From contig JAKLLO010000016.1 in assembly GCA_023150095.1 (NCBI GenBank), forward strand, positions 1 to 55,030: DNA of 55,030 nucleotides. The letters are read 5' to 3'. Under the pieces are notes generated by a model. It was given only the letters and a program-made list of their open reading frames with translations. It was not told where the DNA came from and searched no databases. A program made the translations under genes and the position numbers. The stretch is from Zoogloea sp. (lineage in GTDB: Bacteria > Pseudomonadota > Gammaproteobacteria > Burkholderiales > Rhodocyclaceae). Shown here piece by piece: positions 1-7,690 of the stretch; positions within the stretch are counted from its first letter, which is position 1; each line of letters opens with the position of its first letter.

Positions 1-227
1 TGACGGCTCTCGGTTTCGTACTCGACGTGCGCGGTGTTGATGGTGATACCACGAGCCTTTTCTTCCGGCGCCGCATCGATCTGGTCGTAGGCCTTGGCCT
101 CGCCGCCGAACTTGCGCGACAGAACGGTCGTGATTGCAGCGGTCAGCGTGGTCTTGCCGTGGTCAACGTGACCAATCGTGCCGACGTTTACGTGCGGCTT
201 TTTCCGCTCGAATTTTTCCTTGGCCAT
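1..227 (-). CDS. tuf: Elongation factor Tu (5' part only)
   Basis: The first 75 codons of EF-Tu lie on the minus strand and run off the window edge. The N-terminus begins [20 protein letters not shown] and continues into the G1 P-loop ([10 protein letters not shown]), then the switch I region with KARGIT. EF-Tu is the GTPase that delivers aminoacyl-tRNA to the ribosome. The ATG at 227 is preceded by a GGAG-type ribosome binding site. Three tRNA genes lie immediately upstream on the same strand, the classic tRNA-Tyr/Gly/Thr-tufB arrangement, so this is probably the tufB-position copy co-transcribed with them. The identification is essentially certain. Confidence 0.97.
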   Translation of the reverse strand, partial: MAKEKFERKKPHVNVGTIGHVDHGKTTLTAAITTVLSRKFGGEAKAYDQIDAAPEEKARGITINTAHVEYETESR

Positions 228-293
228 ATCATCAACTCCGCAAAAAAATCAGGAAATTGGAAAACTACTTTGAACGCCGCACCATTGAATCGT

Positions 294-368
294 TGGTGCC
301 CATGGGCAGGATTGAACTGCCGACCTCTCCCTTACCAAGGGAGTGCTCTGCCACTGAGCTACATGGGC
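294..368 (-). tRNA. tRNA-Thr (anticodon GGT)
   Basis: On the minus strand a 75-nt cloverleaf has acceptor arms GCCCATG/CATGGGC, discriminator A and encoded CCA. The anticodon loop TTGGTAA is closed by the CTCCC/GGGAG stem. It lies 66 bp upstream of tuf. Confidence 0.96.
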
Positions 369-383
369 CTCACACACGCAACC

Positions 384-457
384 TGGAGCGGGTGAAGGGA
401 ATCGAACCCTCGTCATAAGCTTGGAAGGCTTCTGCTCTACCATTGAGCTACACCCGC
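384..457 (-). tRNA. tRNA-Gly (anticodon TCC)
   Basis: A 74-nt minus-strand tRNA has acceptor arms GCGGGTG/CACCCGC and encoded CCA. The anticodon loop CTTCCAA gives anticodon TCC, and the T-arm GAGGGTTCGATTCCCTT is intact. It lies between tRNA-Tyr and tRNA-Thr in the same transcript. Confidence 0.95.
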
Positions 458-528
458 GCTATACAACGTACGACTCACATCACCGCTCGCGTTACCGTAA
501 CTCACGGACGGAGCACACAGCTAAACCG

Positions 529-614
<86 letters not shown>

Positions 615-630
615 AAGCGAGAAGCTGCGC

Positions 631-659
631 ATTTTAGTCACCGACTTCCGGATTGTCAA
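631..659 (-). promoter_or_regulatory. sigma70 promoter of the tRNA-tuf operon
   Basis: Read on the minus strand, TTGACA (659-654) is followed by a 17-nt spacer and TAAAAT (636-631). Transcription should start near 624, directly ahead of tRNA-Tyr. A GC-rich discriminator (GCGC) follows the -10 box, as is usual at stringently controlled stable-RNA promoters. Confidence 0.85.
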
Positions 660-729
660 ACACAATCGTCGTTTTTCTTCTTTGCGCTGTGCTTTAATCC
701 GATTCGACGATCAAGCTGTCGGATAACGC

Positions 730-1539
730 ATGTCAATGGACAAGGATTTTCTGGTCGATGCGGTTCTGGCCAGCGGGGTGGTGCTACCGGCCCCGGGCCC
801 GGGCTTCCTGCGCCTGCGGGCAGCGGCAGCAAGCGAGGACGCCGGCCCCCGTGAGATGGCGCAGGCGGTGAACCAGGACCCGGCGATCACCGGCGCACTC
901 CTGCGGGTTGCCAATTCGCCGGTGTTCCGGCCCCGCAGCGCCCCTCGTACCGCCCAGGAGGCGATCGCCATGCTCGGTCGCACCCGCACGCTGGCAACCG
1001 CCGCGAGCGTGGCGTTGAAGGCCCAGAACGACGGGCTCGACCCGCGGGTTGTGGACGCGATCTGGTCCGGCTGTGCGCGGGCTGCGGAGTACAGCTTTGC
1101 GGTGGCGCGGGCGACCCGTTTCAAGTCGCTGGCCGACACCGCCTATCTGGCGGCCCTGATGCAGGACGCGGGGATTGCGGTGGTCCTGAGGCGGTCGCCC
1201 CAGCACGCCGCGTTGCTGATTGGCGAAGGGCCGACCCTCGAAGCCGGAGCCCGGGCGCTCGACGCCCTCAGCGGCACCGACCACGCCGCCGCCGGCTATC
1301 TCGTGGCACGCAACTGGAAGCTGCCGGTGGAGGTGTGCGAGGCGATCCGCGCTCACCACGATCCGAAGCTGTCACGACGGCTCGGCGACGAAGCCCGCCG
1401 GCTGGCCCGCCTGCTGGCGGCCGGGCGGCGCGTGCGGGACGGCATTTCACCGGACTGGGTGGACTGGGCCGACGACGTGGCCGAGGAATTTGGGCTCGGC
1501 GAAGCCGATCTGGACGAACTGGCGGCCGACGCGCGCTGA
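730..1539 (+). CDS. HDOD domain protein
   Basis: This 269-residue protein has the HDOD (metal-dependent-hydrolase-like output) fold. An N-terminal helix pair carries the QAVNQDPAITGALLRVANSP segment, followed by TAQEAIAMLGR and a central region with DTAYLAALMQDAGI. The canonical HD dyad is not evident, as is usual for HDOD proteins, which act in signalling rather than as proven hydrolases. No extra effector domain is fused. The start is the ATG at 730; a second in-frame ATG two codons later is also possible. It is divergent from the tRNA operon. Its stop codon directly abuts the stop of the convergent tonB (TGATCA), so the two transcripts probably overlap. The specific role is unknown. Confidence 0.85.
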   Translation: MSMDKDFLVDAVLASGVVLPAPGPGFLRLRAAAASEDAGPREMAQAVNQDPAITGALLRVANSPVFRPRSAPRTAQEAIAMLGRTRTLATAASVALKAQNDGLDPRVVDAIWSGCARAAEYSFAVARATRFKSLADTAYLAALMQDAGIAVVLRRSPQHAALLIGEGPTLEAGARALDALSGTDHAAAGYLVARNWKLPVEVCEAIRAHHDPKLSRRLGDEARRLARLLAAGRRVRDGISPDWVDWADDVAEEFGLGEADLDELAADAR

Positions 1540-2256
1540 TCAGCCGGCGTCTTCGGGGCCGAGGCGGAAGCGGATCGGCACCACCACCGACGCCTCAACC
1601 GCTTCGCCACCGCGCCGCGCCGGCACGAAACGCCAGTGCCACACGGCGGTGACGGCGGCTTCGTCGAGGGATTCATGTCCGCCGCTCTCGCGCACCTTCA
1701 CGGCCACCGGAATGCCTTCGGCCGACACCCGCACATCGAGACGGACGGTGCCTTCGAGCCCACGCCGCCGGGCGATCATCGGATAGCCGGGCTTGGGGTT
1801 GTCGAGATACCTGGCGCCAAAGCTCGGCGGCGTGTAGCTCGCCGCGGCAGCGGCCGCGACGGGCGGAGCAGCGACCGCAACCGGGGCCGGCGTCTGGTGT
1901 GCCGCCACCGCCGGTGCCGGGCTGGGCGCGGTGGCGATGGCCGGCGCGGGATGATCGGCCCGCGCCTCGGCCACCAGCCGCTGCTGGGGCACGACGGGCT
2001 CGGGTCGGGTAACCGCCTTGGGCGGATGCGGCGTTTCAGCCGGTGTCGGCTTGTGCTGCCGCGGCTGGGGCGGTGGCGGTTCGACGTGGGCTTTCTCGGG
2101 GATCTTCTCGGGCAGGATTTCCTGCACCAGCCGGGCTTCGAGGAGGCGCGGCGGCTCGGTGACCGACGACTTCAATCCGCCGCCCATGCCGAGCGCCAGC
2201 GCATGGACGCACAGGGATGCGCCCACCGCCATCACCAGGCTGCGATCAGAGATCAC
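1540..2256 (-). CDS. tonB: TonB energy-transducing protein
   Basis: A 238-residue TonB. An N-terminal membrane anchor lies at about residues 7-26. A proline-rich periplasm-spanning segment follows (about 50-140, with PPPPQP and many PxP). The C-terminal TonB domain (about 150-235) contains YPMIARRRGLEGTVRLDV and ends AVWHWRFVPARRGG. It transmits proton-motive force from ExbBD to outer-membrane receptors; no exbBD is present here, so they must be elsewhere. The start is a GTG overlapping the stop of the receptor gene by 4 nt (GTGA), implying translational coupling. It is therefore probably dedicated to that receptor and the nickel permease upstream. TonB identity is firm; dedication to nickel is inferred from context. 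Confidence 0.92.
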   Translation of the reverse strand: MISDRSLVMAVGASLCVHALALGMGGGLKSSVTEPPRLLEARLVQEILPEKIPEKAHVEPPPPQPRQHKPTPAETPHPPKAVTRPEPVVPQQRLVAEARADHPAPAIATAPSPAPAVAAHQTPAPVAVAAPPVAAAAAASYTPPSFGARYLDNPKPGYPMIARRRGLEGTVRLDVRVSAEGIPVAVKVRESGGHESLDEAAVTAVWHWRFVPARRGGEAVEASVVVPIRFRLGPEDAG

Positions 2257-4340
2257 AGTGCAACGCGCAGCCCCAGCCGCAGGGTACGGGGCTCCGTGGG
2301 GTGGGTGTGGATGTCGGCGACGGGGAGACTTTCGGACTTCAATTGGGACTCGTAGTAGTAATCGATGTCGCTCACCCGACGGTTGAACAGGTTGAGCACA
2401 TCCAGCGACAGGGTGATTTTCCTGTCCAGGCGGAAGCCTACCTTAAGATTGGTCAAGGTCGAGGGCGCGGATCGTACCGAATTGTCTTCGATCAGGGGGC
2501 GTGCGCCAAAATGTCGCAGGCGCAGGCCGCCAAACCAGCGCTCGCCAGGGTCCACGCCAACCCCCACCGACGCGACGACGCCGACGGCACCCGGGATCCT
2601 CGCGCCGGCCGCATCCGTATCCCGGAAGCGCGCGCTCGACACCGCGAGATCCGCATCCACGCTCACGCCCGGAAGCGGCGTCCACAGGTTGGTCCACTCC
2701 ACGCCCTGACGACGGGACGGCCGGCTCGGCTCGGTGATGCCGGCGTCGCCGACGAACAGCAGCTCGGAGGCGATGTCGAGCCGCCACAGGGCCAGCGTCG
2801 TCACCCAGCCGGCCGCTGGCGCGCTGCGCAGCCCCAGCTCGCCACCACGGGCGCGGACCAGGGGTCGTACCCGCGCCACGGGATCGCCGAACTCCGCACT
2901 GCGCGGATCAGGATTCACGCGGATCGTCGTGCCGCGGGCGTCGTTGCTGTGAAAGCCGTGGCCGTAGTTGGCGTAGAGCTCGGTCCGGGCCCATGGGCCG
3001 GCGACGATGCCAAGCTTGGGCGCCGCCAGAAAGGCGTCCGCCCGGCCGCTGTTGGCCGCGCCGATGGGCGTGTCGTCGCCGGTCACCTGGAAGCGGTATT
3101 GGTCGGCACGCAGCCCGAGGGTGGCGCGCAGCTTTTCGAGAACCTGCACCTGGGCTTCGCCATACACGCCGACGCTGGTCTGATCCACCTTGTCGCTGCG
3201 CACCTGCGTATGCCGCTGGCGGGCCTCGGTGAGGAACAAGCCGACCTGGCCGATGTGGTCATGGCGCAGCTGGCTGCCGAGGGTCAGCTCCACCGGCCGG
3301 CCCGCCCAGTCGGCGAACCACGTGCGGCTGGCGCCACCGCCAACAACCTGGCGACGATCCACCTGCTCGAACTGGTCGCCCCGCACCGGATCGTCCATGG
3401 CGTAGGTGAAGTTTGAGAACAGGTCGAGGCCGTAGTCGATGAAGTAGGCGCTCGCCCGGCTGCGGCCACTGGCATCGCTTGCGGCCCATTCGCCGGACAG
3501 GCTGGCGCGGCGGGTGCGCCCGCCGCTGGCGGGATCGAGGCTACCGAAACGGCCGATCAGCCCCTGCTCCACCGCCCGCCGGGGCACTTGGTCGGTGGCC
3601 GACCAGTGGGACTCGAAGGCCATCAGCGTGGCCGCCCAGCCATTGTCGACGCTGCCGGACGACAGCCGGAGCACGCCGTTCAGCTTGCGCAGGTTCTCCC
3701 GCTCGGCCCACGGCCCGTTGTTGTAGGCGGCTTCGATGGCGCCCAGCAGCACCGGCCCGCCGTCGGTGAGCGGACGAGAGCCTGCCGCTACCAGCCGGTT
3801 GTAGTGATGCTGGCCCAGCTCGATCTGCACGAAATCAGCCGGCAGGCTGCGGAAGTAATCGAGCCGCGCCGAGCCGGCCGCCGAGAAATCCCCGTCCGCC
3901 GCGTGGTACGGCCCCTTCCGGTAGCGCACCGAGGAGACGAGCTCGGGGATCAGCAGGTTGAGATCGGTGTAGCCCTGACCGTGCGCGTGGGTGGGCATGT
4001 TGAGGGGCATGCCCATCAGCCAGGTGGCGAAGTCGGTGCCGTGATCGAGGTTGAAGCCGCGCAGGTAGTACTGGTTGGCCTTGCCGTCACCGCTGTGCTG
4101 GGAAACGATCAGGCCCGGCACCGTTTCCAGCACCTCGGCGGGGCGCAGCAGCGGGCGGGTGGCAAGCTGCCTGCCGCTCACCGTGCCCTCGGTGGCACTG
4201 CTTGCCACACCGATCAGATCGGTGCTGCCAGCCTGAACCTCGACGGTCTCCAGGGTCGGCACACCACCGGCCACCCCATTCCCGGCGAGGAATACGCCTG
4301 CAGTCATGGGCACCGCACGCAAAATTAAGCGAAATTTCAT
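2253..4340 (-). CDS. TonB-dependent outer-membrane receptor, probably for nickel
   Basis: A 695-residue TonB-dependent receptor. It has a signal peptide (about residues 1-25), then a plug domain with LRPAEVLETVPGLIVSQHSG and YYLRGFNLDHGTDFATWLMG, then a 22-strand-type barrel ending in an aromatic/hydrophobic beta strand (RTLRLGLRVAL). Plug and early loops carry His-rich patches (MPTHAHGQGYTD, GQHHYN), compatible with metal or metallophore ligands. It starts only 33 bp after the NiCoT permease gene and overlaps tonB, so the three form one operon behind a NikR-like palindrome. Receptor identity is firm. Nickel as substrate is an inference from neighbours; another metal chelate or cobalamin-like ligand cannot be excluded from sequence alone. 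Confidence 0.88.
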   Translation of the reverse strand: MKFRLILRAVPMTAGVFLAGNGVAGGVPTLETVEVQAGSTDLIGVASSATEGTVSGRQLATRPLLRPAEVLETVPGLIVSQHSGDGKANQYYLRGFNLDHGTDFATWLMGMPLNMPTHAHGQGYTDLNLLIPELVSSVRYRKGPYHAADGDFSAAGSARLDYFRSLPADFVQIELGQHHYNRLVAAGSRPLTDGGPVLLGAIEAAYNNGPWAERENLRKLNGVLRLSSGSVDNGWAATLMAFESHWSATDQVPRRAVEQGLIGRFGSLDPASGGRTRRASLSGEWAASDASGRSRASAYFIDYGLDLFSNFTYAMDDPVRGDQFEQVDRRQVVGGGASRTWFADWAGRPVELTLGSQLRHDHIGQVGLFLTEARQRHTQVRSDKVDQTSVGVYGEAQVQVLEKLRATLGLRADQYRFQVTGDDTPIGAANSGRADAFLAAPKLGIVAGPWARTELYANYGHGFHSNDARGTTIRVNPDPRSAEFGDPVARVRPLVRARGGELGLRSAPAAGWVTTLALWRLDIASELLFVGDAGITEPSRPSRRQGVEWTNLWTPLPGVSVDADLAVSSARFRDTDAAGARIPGAVGVVASVGVGVDPGERWFGGLRLRHFGARPLIEDNSVRSAPSTLTNLKVGFRLDRKITLSLDVLNLFNRRVSDIDYYYESQLKSESLPVADIHTHPTEPRTLRLGLRVAL

Positions 4341-4373
4341 TTTTATCTTACCATGGAACGAAAAAAAACGGCC

Positions 4374-5192
4374 TCAGCCCGCCCCCTCCGGCGCGGGATC
4401 ACGGGCCAGATGAATGCCGAGGAGAAAGCTCAGAAAGATCACGCCGATCACGCCAAAACCCAGCGCGAGCTCCTTGCCCTCGCCCCAGGCCTCGATGCCC
4501 GGCCAGGCCATCCGCGCCGTTCCCCAGGCGGCCACCAGCAGGCTCATGCCGCCCACGGCGAGCGCCATCACCCGGGAGGCGATGCGTGCGGTGCCGTCGG
4601 CTCGGGCGATCAGCCGGGCGATCCAGAAGCCGTTGGCGCCATCGGCCAGCAGCATGCCGAGCATGAAGGTGAGCCCCAGCCCCACCGCGTGGGCGGCGCC
4701 GCCGGCCTGCACGCCGGCCACCGCAAACAGCGCAGCCTGGCTCACCGTGTCGAAGGACAGCGCGAACAGCGCGCCCACCAGCGCCACGCCGGCCGGGTGG
4801 GCGACGCGGCCGAGACGCCCCAGCCAGCGCCCCTTGAGGCCGACCGGCTGCACCATTTCGTGCGCCTCGGCGGCCAGCACTGCACGCAAATTGAGCACGC
4901 CCAGCAGCGTGAGGAAACCGATGGAGATCCACGCGCCGGAGACTTCGAGCCATTCCGGCGTCGTCCAGTGGCGCGAGAGCAGGCTCACCGCCAGCGCGAT
5001 GGCGACCACCACCGCGCCGTGGCCGAGGGAGAACAGGGTGCCGCAAAAGCGCGCCCAGCGCGGGTTGGCGCGGGCGTTGAAGCGCGTCAGGCCGTCGATG
5101 GTGGCGAGGTGGTCGGCATCGAAGCCGTGTTTCACACCGAAAACGAAGACCAGCAGGACGAGGGCGAGTCCGTCGGCAGGCAGGGCGGTCAT
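4374..5192 (-). CDS. Nickel/cobalt permease, NiCoT (HoxN/HupN/NixA) family
   Basis: A polytopic inner-membrane permease of 272 residues. The NiCoT signature in TM2 is present (KHGFDADHLATIDGLTR), as is the TM3 motif LGHGAVVV. The TM5 motif, normally LGxDTATE, is diverged (LSFDTVSQ). At least seven hydrophobic segments are visible. The ATG at 5192 was chosen because the 33 upstream in-frame codons are charged and run through the candidate NikR operator. It is shorter than HoxN of Ralstonia but within the family range. As first gene of the NiCoT-receptor-tonB operon and close to nikR and the hydrogenase genes, high-affinity Ni2+ import for hydrogenase is the likely role. Confidence 0.88.
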   Translation of the reverse strand: MTALPADGLALVLLVFVFGVKHGFDADHLATIDGLTRFNARANPRWARFCGTLFSLGHGAVVVAIALAVSLLSRHWTTPEWLEVSGAWISIGFLTLLGVLNLRAVLAAEAHEMVQPVGLKGRWLGRLGRVAHPAGVALVGALFALSFDTVSQAALFAVAGVQAGGAAHAVGLGLTFMLGMLLADGANGFWIARLIARADGTARIASRVMALAVGGMSLLVAAWGTARMAWPGIEAWGEGKELALGFGVIGVIFLSFLLGIHLARDPAPEGAG

Positions 5193-5211
5193 GGCGGTTT
5201 TCCGGATGCGC

Positions 5212-5238
5212 GTATGAACAAATAATTTTAGTGCATAC
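5212..5238. promoter_or_regulatory. Candidate NikR operator
   Basis: GTATGA (5212-5217) and GCATAC (5233-5238) form an interrupted palindrome around an AT-rich 15-nt centre. It lies 20-46 bp upstream of the NiCoT start codon. The Escherichia coli NikR operator is GTATGA-N16-TCATAC, so the half-sites match but total length is one base shorter. A nikR gene lies about 1.5 kb away. Position over the promoter suggests Ni-dependent repression of the permease-receptor-tonB operon. Confidence 0.65.
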
Positions 5239-5322
5239 AACATCCGTGCCAAGACATCGCGCCCACAAAACCGGCCGGCGCAGCCAATCAACCGATCAGA
5301 CGATGACCAGCCGCGATACCAA

Positions 5323-6681
5323 TCAGGCAGCCGGGTTTCCAGCCAGGGGCAGACGCAGCTCGAACTCGGCGCCGCCAGCGGGATGGTTGCCCGCCTGCAG
5401 CACGCCGCCGTGGCGCTCGACGATGCCGTAGCTGATCGACAGCCCCAGCCCGGTGCCCCGCCCCACCGGCTTGGTGGTGAAGAAGGGGTCGAAGATGTGC
5501 GGCAGGTGCCGCGCGTCGATGCCCGGGCCGTTGTCGTGGAAGCGCAGCACGGCGGCGTCGCCCTCGATGCGGCCGGTGATGCGCAGACGGGCGGTGGGCT
5601 GGCCGGCAGTGGCGTCGGCGGCGTTCTGGACGAGATTCATCACCACCTGCTGCATCGGGCCGGACGCACCCACCACCGACAGGCTGTCGGGGATGTCCAC
5701 CGTCACCTCGAAGCGCTCCGGCGCGGCCTTGCACACCCACGTCACCGAGCGCTCGACCACCGCGCCCAGCTCGAAACGGCTGCTCTCGTCCCTATCCAGC
5801 GCCGAGAAGCGCTTGAGCCCATCGACGATGTCGCGGGTACGCTCGGCGCCTTCGATGGTGCCTTCAATCAGCGGATCGAGATCGCCCAGGATGCGGTCGA
5901 TGCGCAGGCGCTCGCGCAGGGCCTGGATGTCGTCAGGCACGCCGCCGGCGTGGACGGCGCCCAGGTATTCCCCCAGCCGCGAGGCGTAGCGACGCAGCGC
6001 GTGGGTGTTGCCGAGGATGAAGCTGATGGGGTTGTTGAGCTCGTGGGCGACGCCCGCCACCAGCCGCCCCAGGGACGCCATCTTCTCGGAGTGGAGCAGC
6101 TGCTGCTGGGTGCGCTTGAGGTCGTCGTGGGCCTGGCGCAGGGCCGAGTACGCCTTGCGCAGCTCGCCCACCGGCCGGCCGGTGACCACCACGCCCAGCG
6201 ATTTGCCCACCGACGAATAGCGCGGCGTGCAGTTGAGGGACACCGGCACCGCCGAGCCATCGGCCGCGCGCAGGGCCAGCTCGCAGTCGTGCACCGGCGC
6301 GTCGCTGCGCAGGGCGAACAGGCCCTTGGCCACATCCACCGCCGCCGGATCGGCCAGCAGGTCGAAGAACAGGGTGCCGCGCAGGCGCTCCACCGACCGC
6401 CCGGTGAAGACTTCCAGCGAGCGATTCACGTCGTCGATCCGCCCGCTGCGGTCGCACACAACCAGGATGTCCGAGATCGAGGTGAGCACCGACAGGATGA
6501 AACCCTGGCTCTCCTCCAGCTTGGCGTTCTTCTCTTCGAGGGCGACTTCGTACTGGAGAAGGTCGGAATACACCTCGTCCATCTTCTGGATCACGTCGAT
6601 CCAGGCGCCCTCGCCCACCCCTTCCGGCGCGGCGGCCAGCAGGGCGGACGAATCGGGCAACGGACGCTCGGGCTTGGCCAT
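5323..6681 (-). CDS. hupT: Hydrogenase-regulating PAS sensor histidine kinase
   Basis: A soluble 452-residue kinase with the layout of HupT/HoxJ: coiled coil (about 30-62), PAS domain (about 63-165), HisKA with phospho-acceptor H213 in GVAHELNNPISFILGN, and HATPase_c with N-box (VVMNLVQNAADA), G1 (DNGPGI), F (FDPFFTTK) and G2 (GRGTGLGLSIS) boxes. No transmembrane segment is seen. In Rhodobacter and Ralstonia the orthologue is held in check or stimulated by the H2-sensing hydrogenase HupUV/HoxBC and acts on HupR/HoxA; both partners are encoded at 10386-14550. The ATG lies 3 bp after the nikR stop, so the two are co-translated. Separation of about 6.4 kb from hoxA is unusual. A generic PAS kinase is the alternative. 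Confidence 0.85.
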   Translation of the reverse strand: MAKPERPLPDSSALLAAAPEGVGEGAWIDVIQKMDEVYSDLLQYEVALEEKNAKLEESQGFILSVLTSISDILVVCDRSGRIDDVNRSLEVFTGRSVERLRGTLFFDLLADPAAVDVAKGLFALRSDAPVHDCELALRAADGSAVPVSLNCTPRYSSVGKSLGVVVTGRPVGELRKAYSALRQAHDDLKRTQQQLLHSEKMASLGRLVAGVAHELNNPISFILGNTHALRRYASRLGEYLGAVHAGGVPDDIQALRERLRIDRILGDLDPLIEGTIEGAERTRDIVDGLKRFSALDRDESSRFELGAVVERSVTWVCKAAPERFEVTVDIPDSLSVVGASGPMQQVVMNLVQNAADATAGQPTARLRITGRIEGDAAVLRFHDNGPGIDARHLPHIFDPFFTTKPVGRGTGLGLSISYGIVERHGGVLQAGNHPAGGAEFELRLPLAGNPAA

Positions 6682-6684
6682 TGC

Positions 6685-7200
6685 TTACGACCGCGGCCGG
6701 TAGTGGCCGTGGGGATGGGGGTGGGTATGGCTGTGCTCGCCTTCGCCGTGGCTGTGGGGCTGGTTGCGGAAGTCGGCGGTGACGAGGTTGAGCGCCCCGT
6801 GGCGCACGCCGGGCCTGGCGATCAGCGCCTCGGCAAAGGCCCGCACCTGGGCGGTGGGCCCGCGCAGGATCACGCTCTCCATGCAGTTATCGTGATCCAG
6901 GTGGGCGTGCAAGGTGGCCACGCAGATGTCGTGGTGTTCGTGCTGGTCGTGGGTGACGCGCTCGGCGAGCTCCCGCTCGTGGTGGTTGTACACGTACGAG
7001 AGGTTGGCGATGCAGTGGGGCGCCTCTTCCCGCGCCAGGCGGTTCTGTTCGAGCTGGGCGCGCAGGATGTCGCGCACCGCCTCCGAGCGGTTGGAGTAGC
7101 CCCGCGCGGCGATCAGCGCGTCGAAGGCGCGGGCCAGGTCTTCGTCTAGCGAGATGGTGAAGCGTTCCACGATGGGCTCCGGGCAGGACAGGCGGGTCAT
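6685..7200 (-). CDS. nikR: Nickel-responsive regulator NikR
   Basis: A 171-residue NikR. A ribbon-helix-helix DNA-binding domain (RFTISLDEDLARAFDALI, then SNRSEAVRDILR) is followed by the ACT-like nickel domain. The four square-planar Ni ligands of E. coli NikR (H76, H87, H89, C95) match H87, H98, H100 and C106 here (THDQH, LHAHLDHDNC). Unlike the roughly 133-residue E. coli protein it has a C-terminal His-rich tail (about residues 148-167, alternating His with Pro/Ser/Gly). The start is the ATG at 7200 because the DNA-binding domain begins directly after it. It is divergent from a thioesterase and co-transcribed with hupT downstream. The probable target is the palindrome at 5212-5238. Confidence 0.95.
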   Translation of the reverse strand: MTRLSCPEPIVERFTISLDEDLARAFDALIAARGYSNRSEAVRDILRAQLEQNRLAREEAPHCIANLSYVYNHHERELAERVTHDQHEHHDICVATLHAHLDHDNCMESVILRGPTAQVRAFAEALIARPGVRHGALNLVTADFRNQPHSHGEGEHSHTHPHPHGHYRPRS

Positions 7201-7281
7201 TCTGCCCGCCCCCACCGCCGGCGGCAATCGCCGGCCGCGATGCCATAATCCGGCCTTTCCGACTTCCGCCGAGATCGCCCC

Positions 7282-7680
7282 ATGGCCCGCATCAAGATCG
7301 AACTGCCCGCGCGCTTTGCGTTTTCCACCGAGGTGCCGATCCACATCGGCCTCATCAACTACGGCCACCACCTGGACAACGCCGCGCTGCTGTCGCTGGT
7401 GTCCGAGGCGCGGGTGCGCTTCTTCAAGTCGCTGGGCTACACCGAGCTGGACGTGGACGGCGTCGGCATCGTGGTGGCGGACGCCGCGGTGCAGTACAAG
7501 TCCGAGGCCTTCCACGGCGAGGTGCTGGTGTTCGAGATGACCCCGGACGACTTCAACAAATACGGCTGCGACCTGGTGTGGCGCGCCACCGACAAGGCCA
7601 TCATCTTCTTCGACTACCAGCAGCGCAAGGCGGCGCCGGTGCCCGCGGGCTTCGTCGCCAAGACCGCGCCCCAGGCCTGA
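7282..7680 (+). CDS. 4HBT-family acyl-CoA thioesterase
   Basis: A 132-residue hot-dog-fold thioesterase. The N-terminal strand and helix segment HIGLINYGHHLDNAALLSLVSEARVRFF is typical of the 4-hydroxybenzoyl-CoA thioesterase/YbgC group, with the canonical catalytic Asp position in the HLDN segment. The family hydrolyses acyl-CoA thioesters; the substrate cannot be inferred. It stands alone on the plus strand, divergent from nikR (81 bp between starts) and convergent with the gene at 7691, with only 10 bp between stops. No link to hydrogen metabolism is evident. Confidence 0.85.
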   Translation: MARIKIELPARFAFSTEVPIHIGLINYGHHLDNAALLSLVSEARVRFFKSLGYTELDVDGVGIVVADAAVQYKSEAFHGEVLVFEMTPDDFNKYGCDLVWRATDKAIIFFDYQQRKAAPVPAGFVAKTAPQA

Positions 7681-7690
7681 CGCGCCTGCG

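Noticed and set aside
2217-3416. Long plus-strand frames antisense to the TonB receptor and many other genes
   Set aside because: High GC produces long shadow frames; composition is Arg/Pro/Gly/Ala/His-rich with no recognisable domain, whereas the minus strand encodes a clear receptor.
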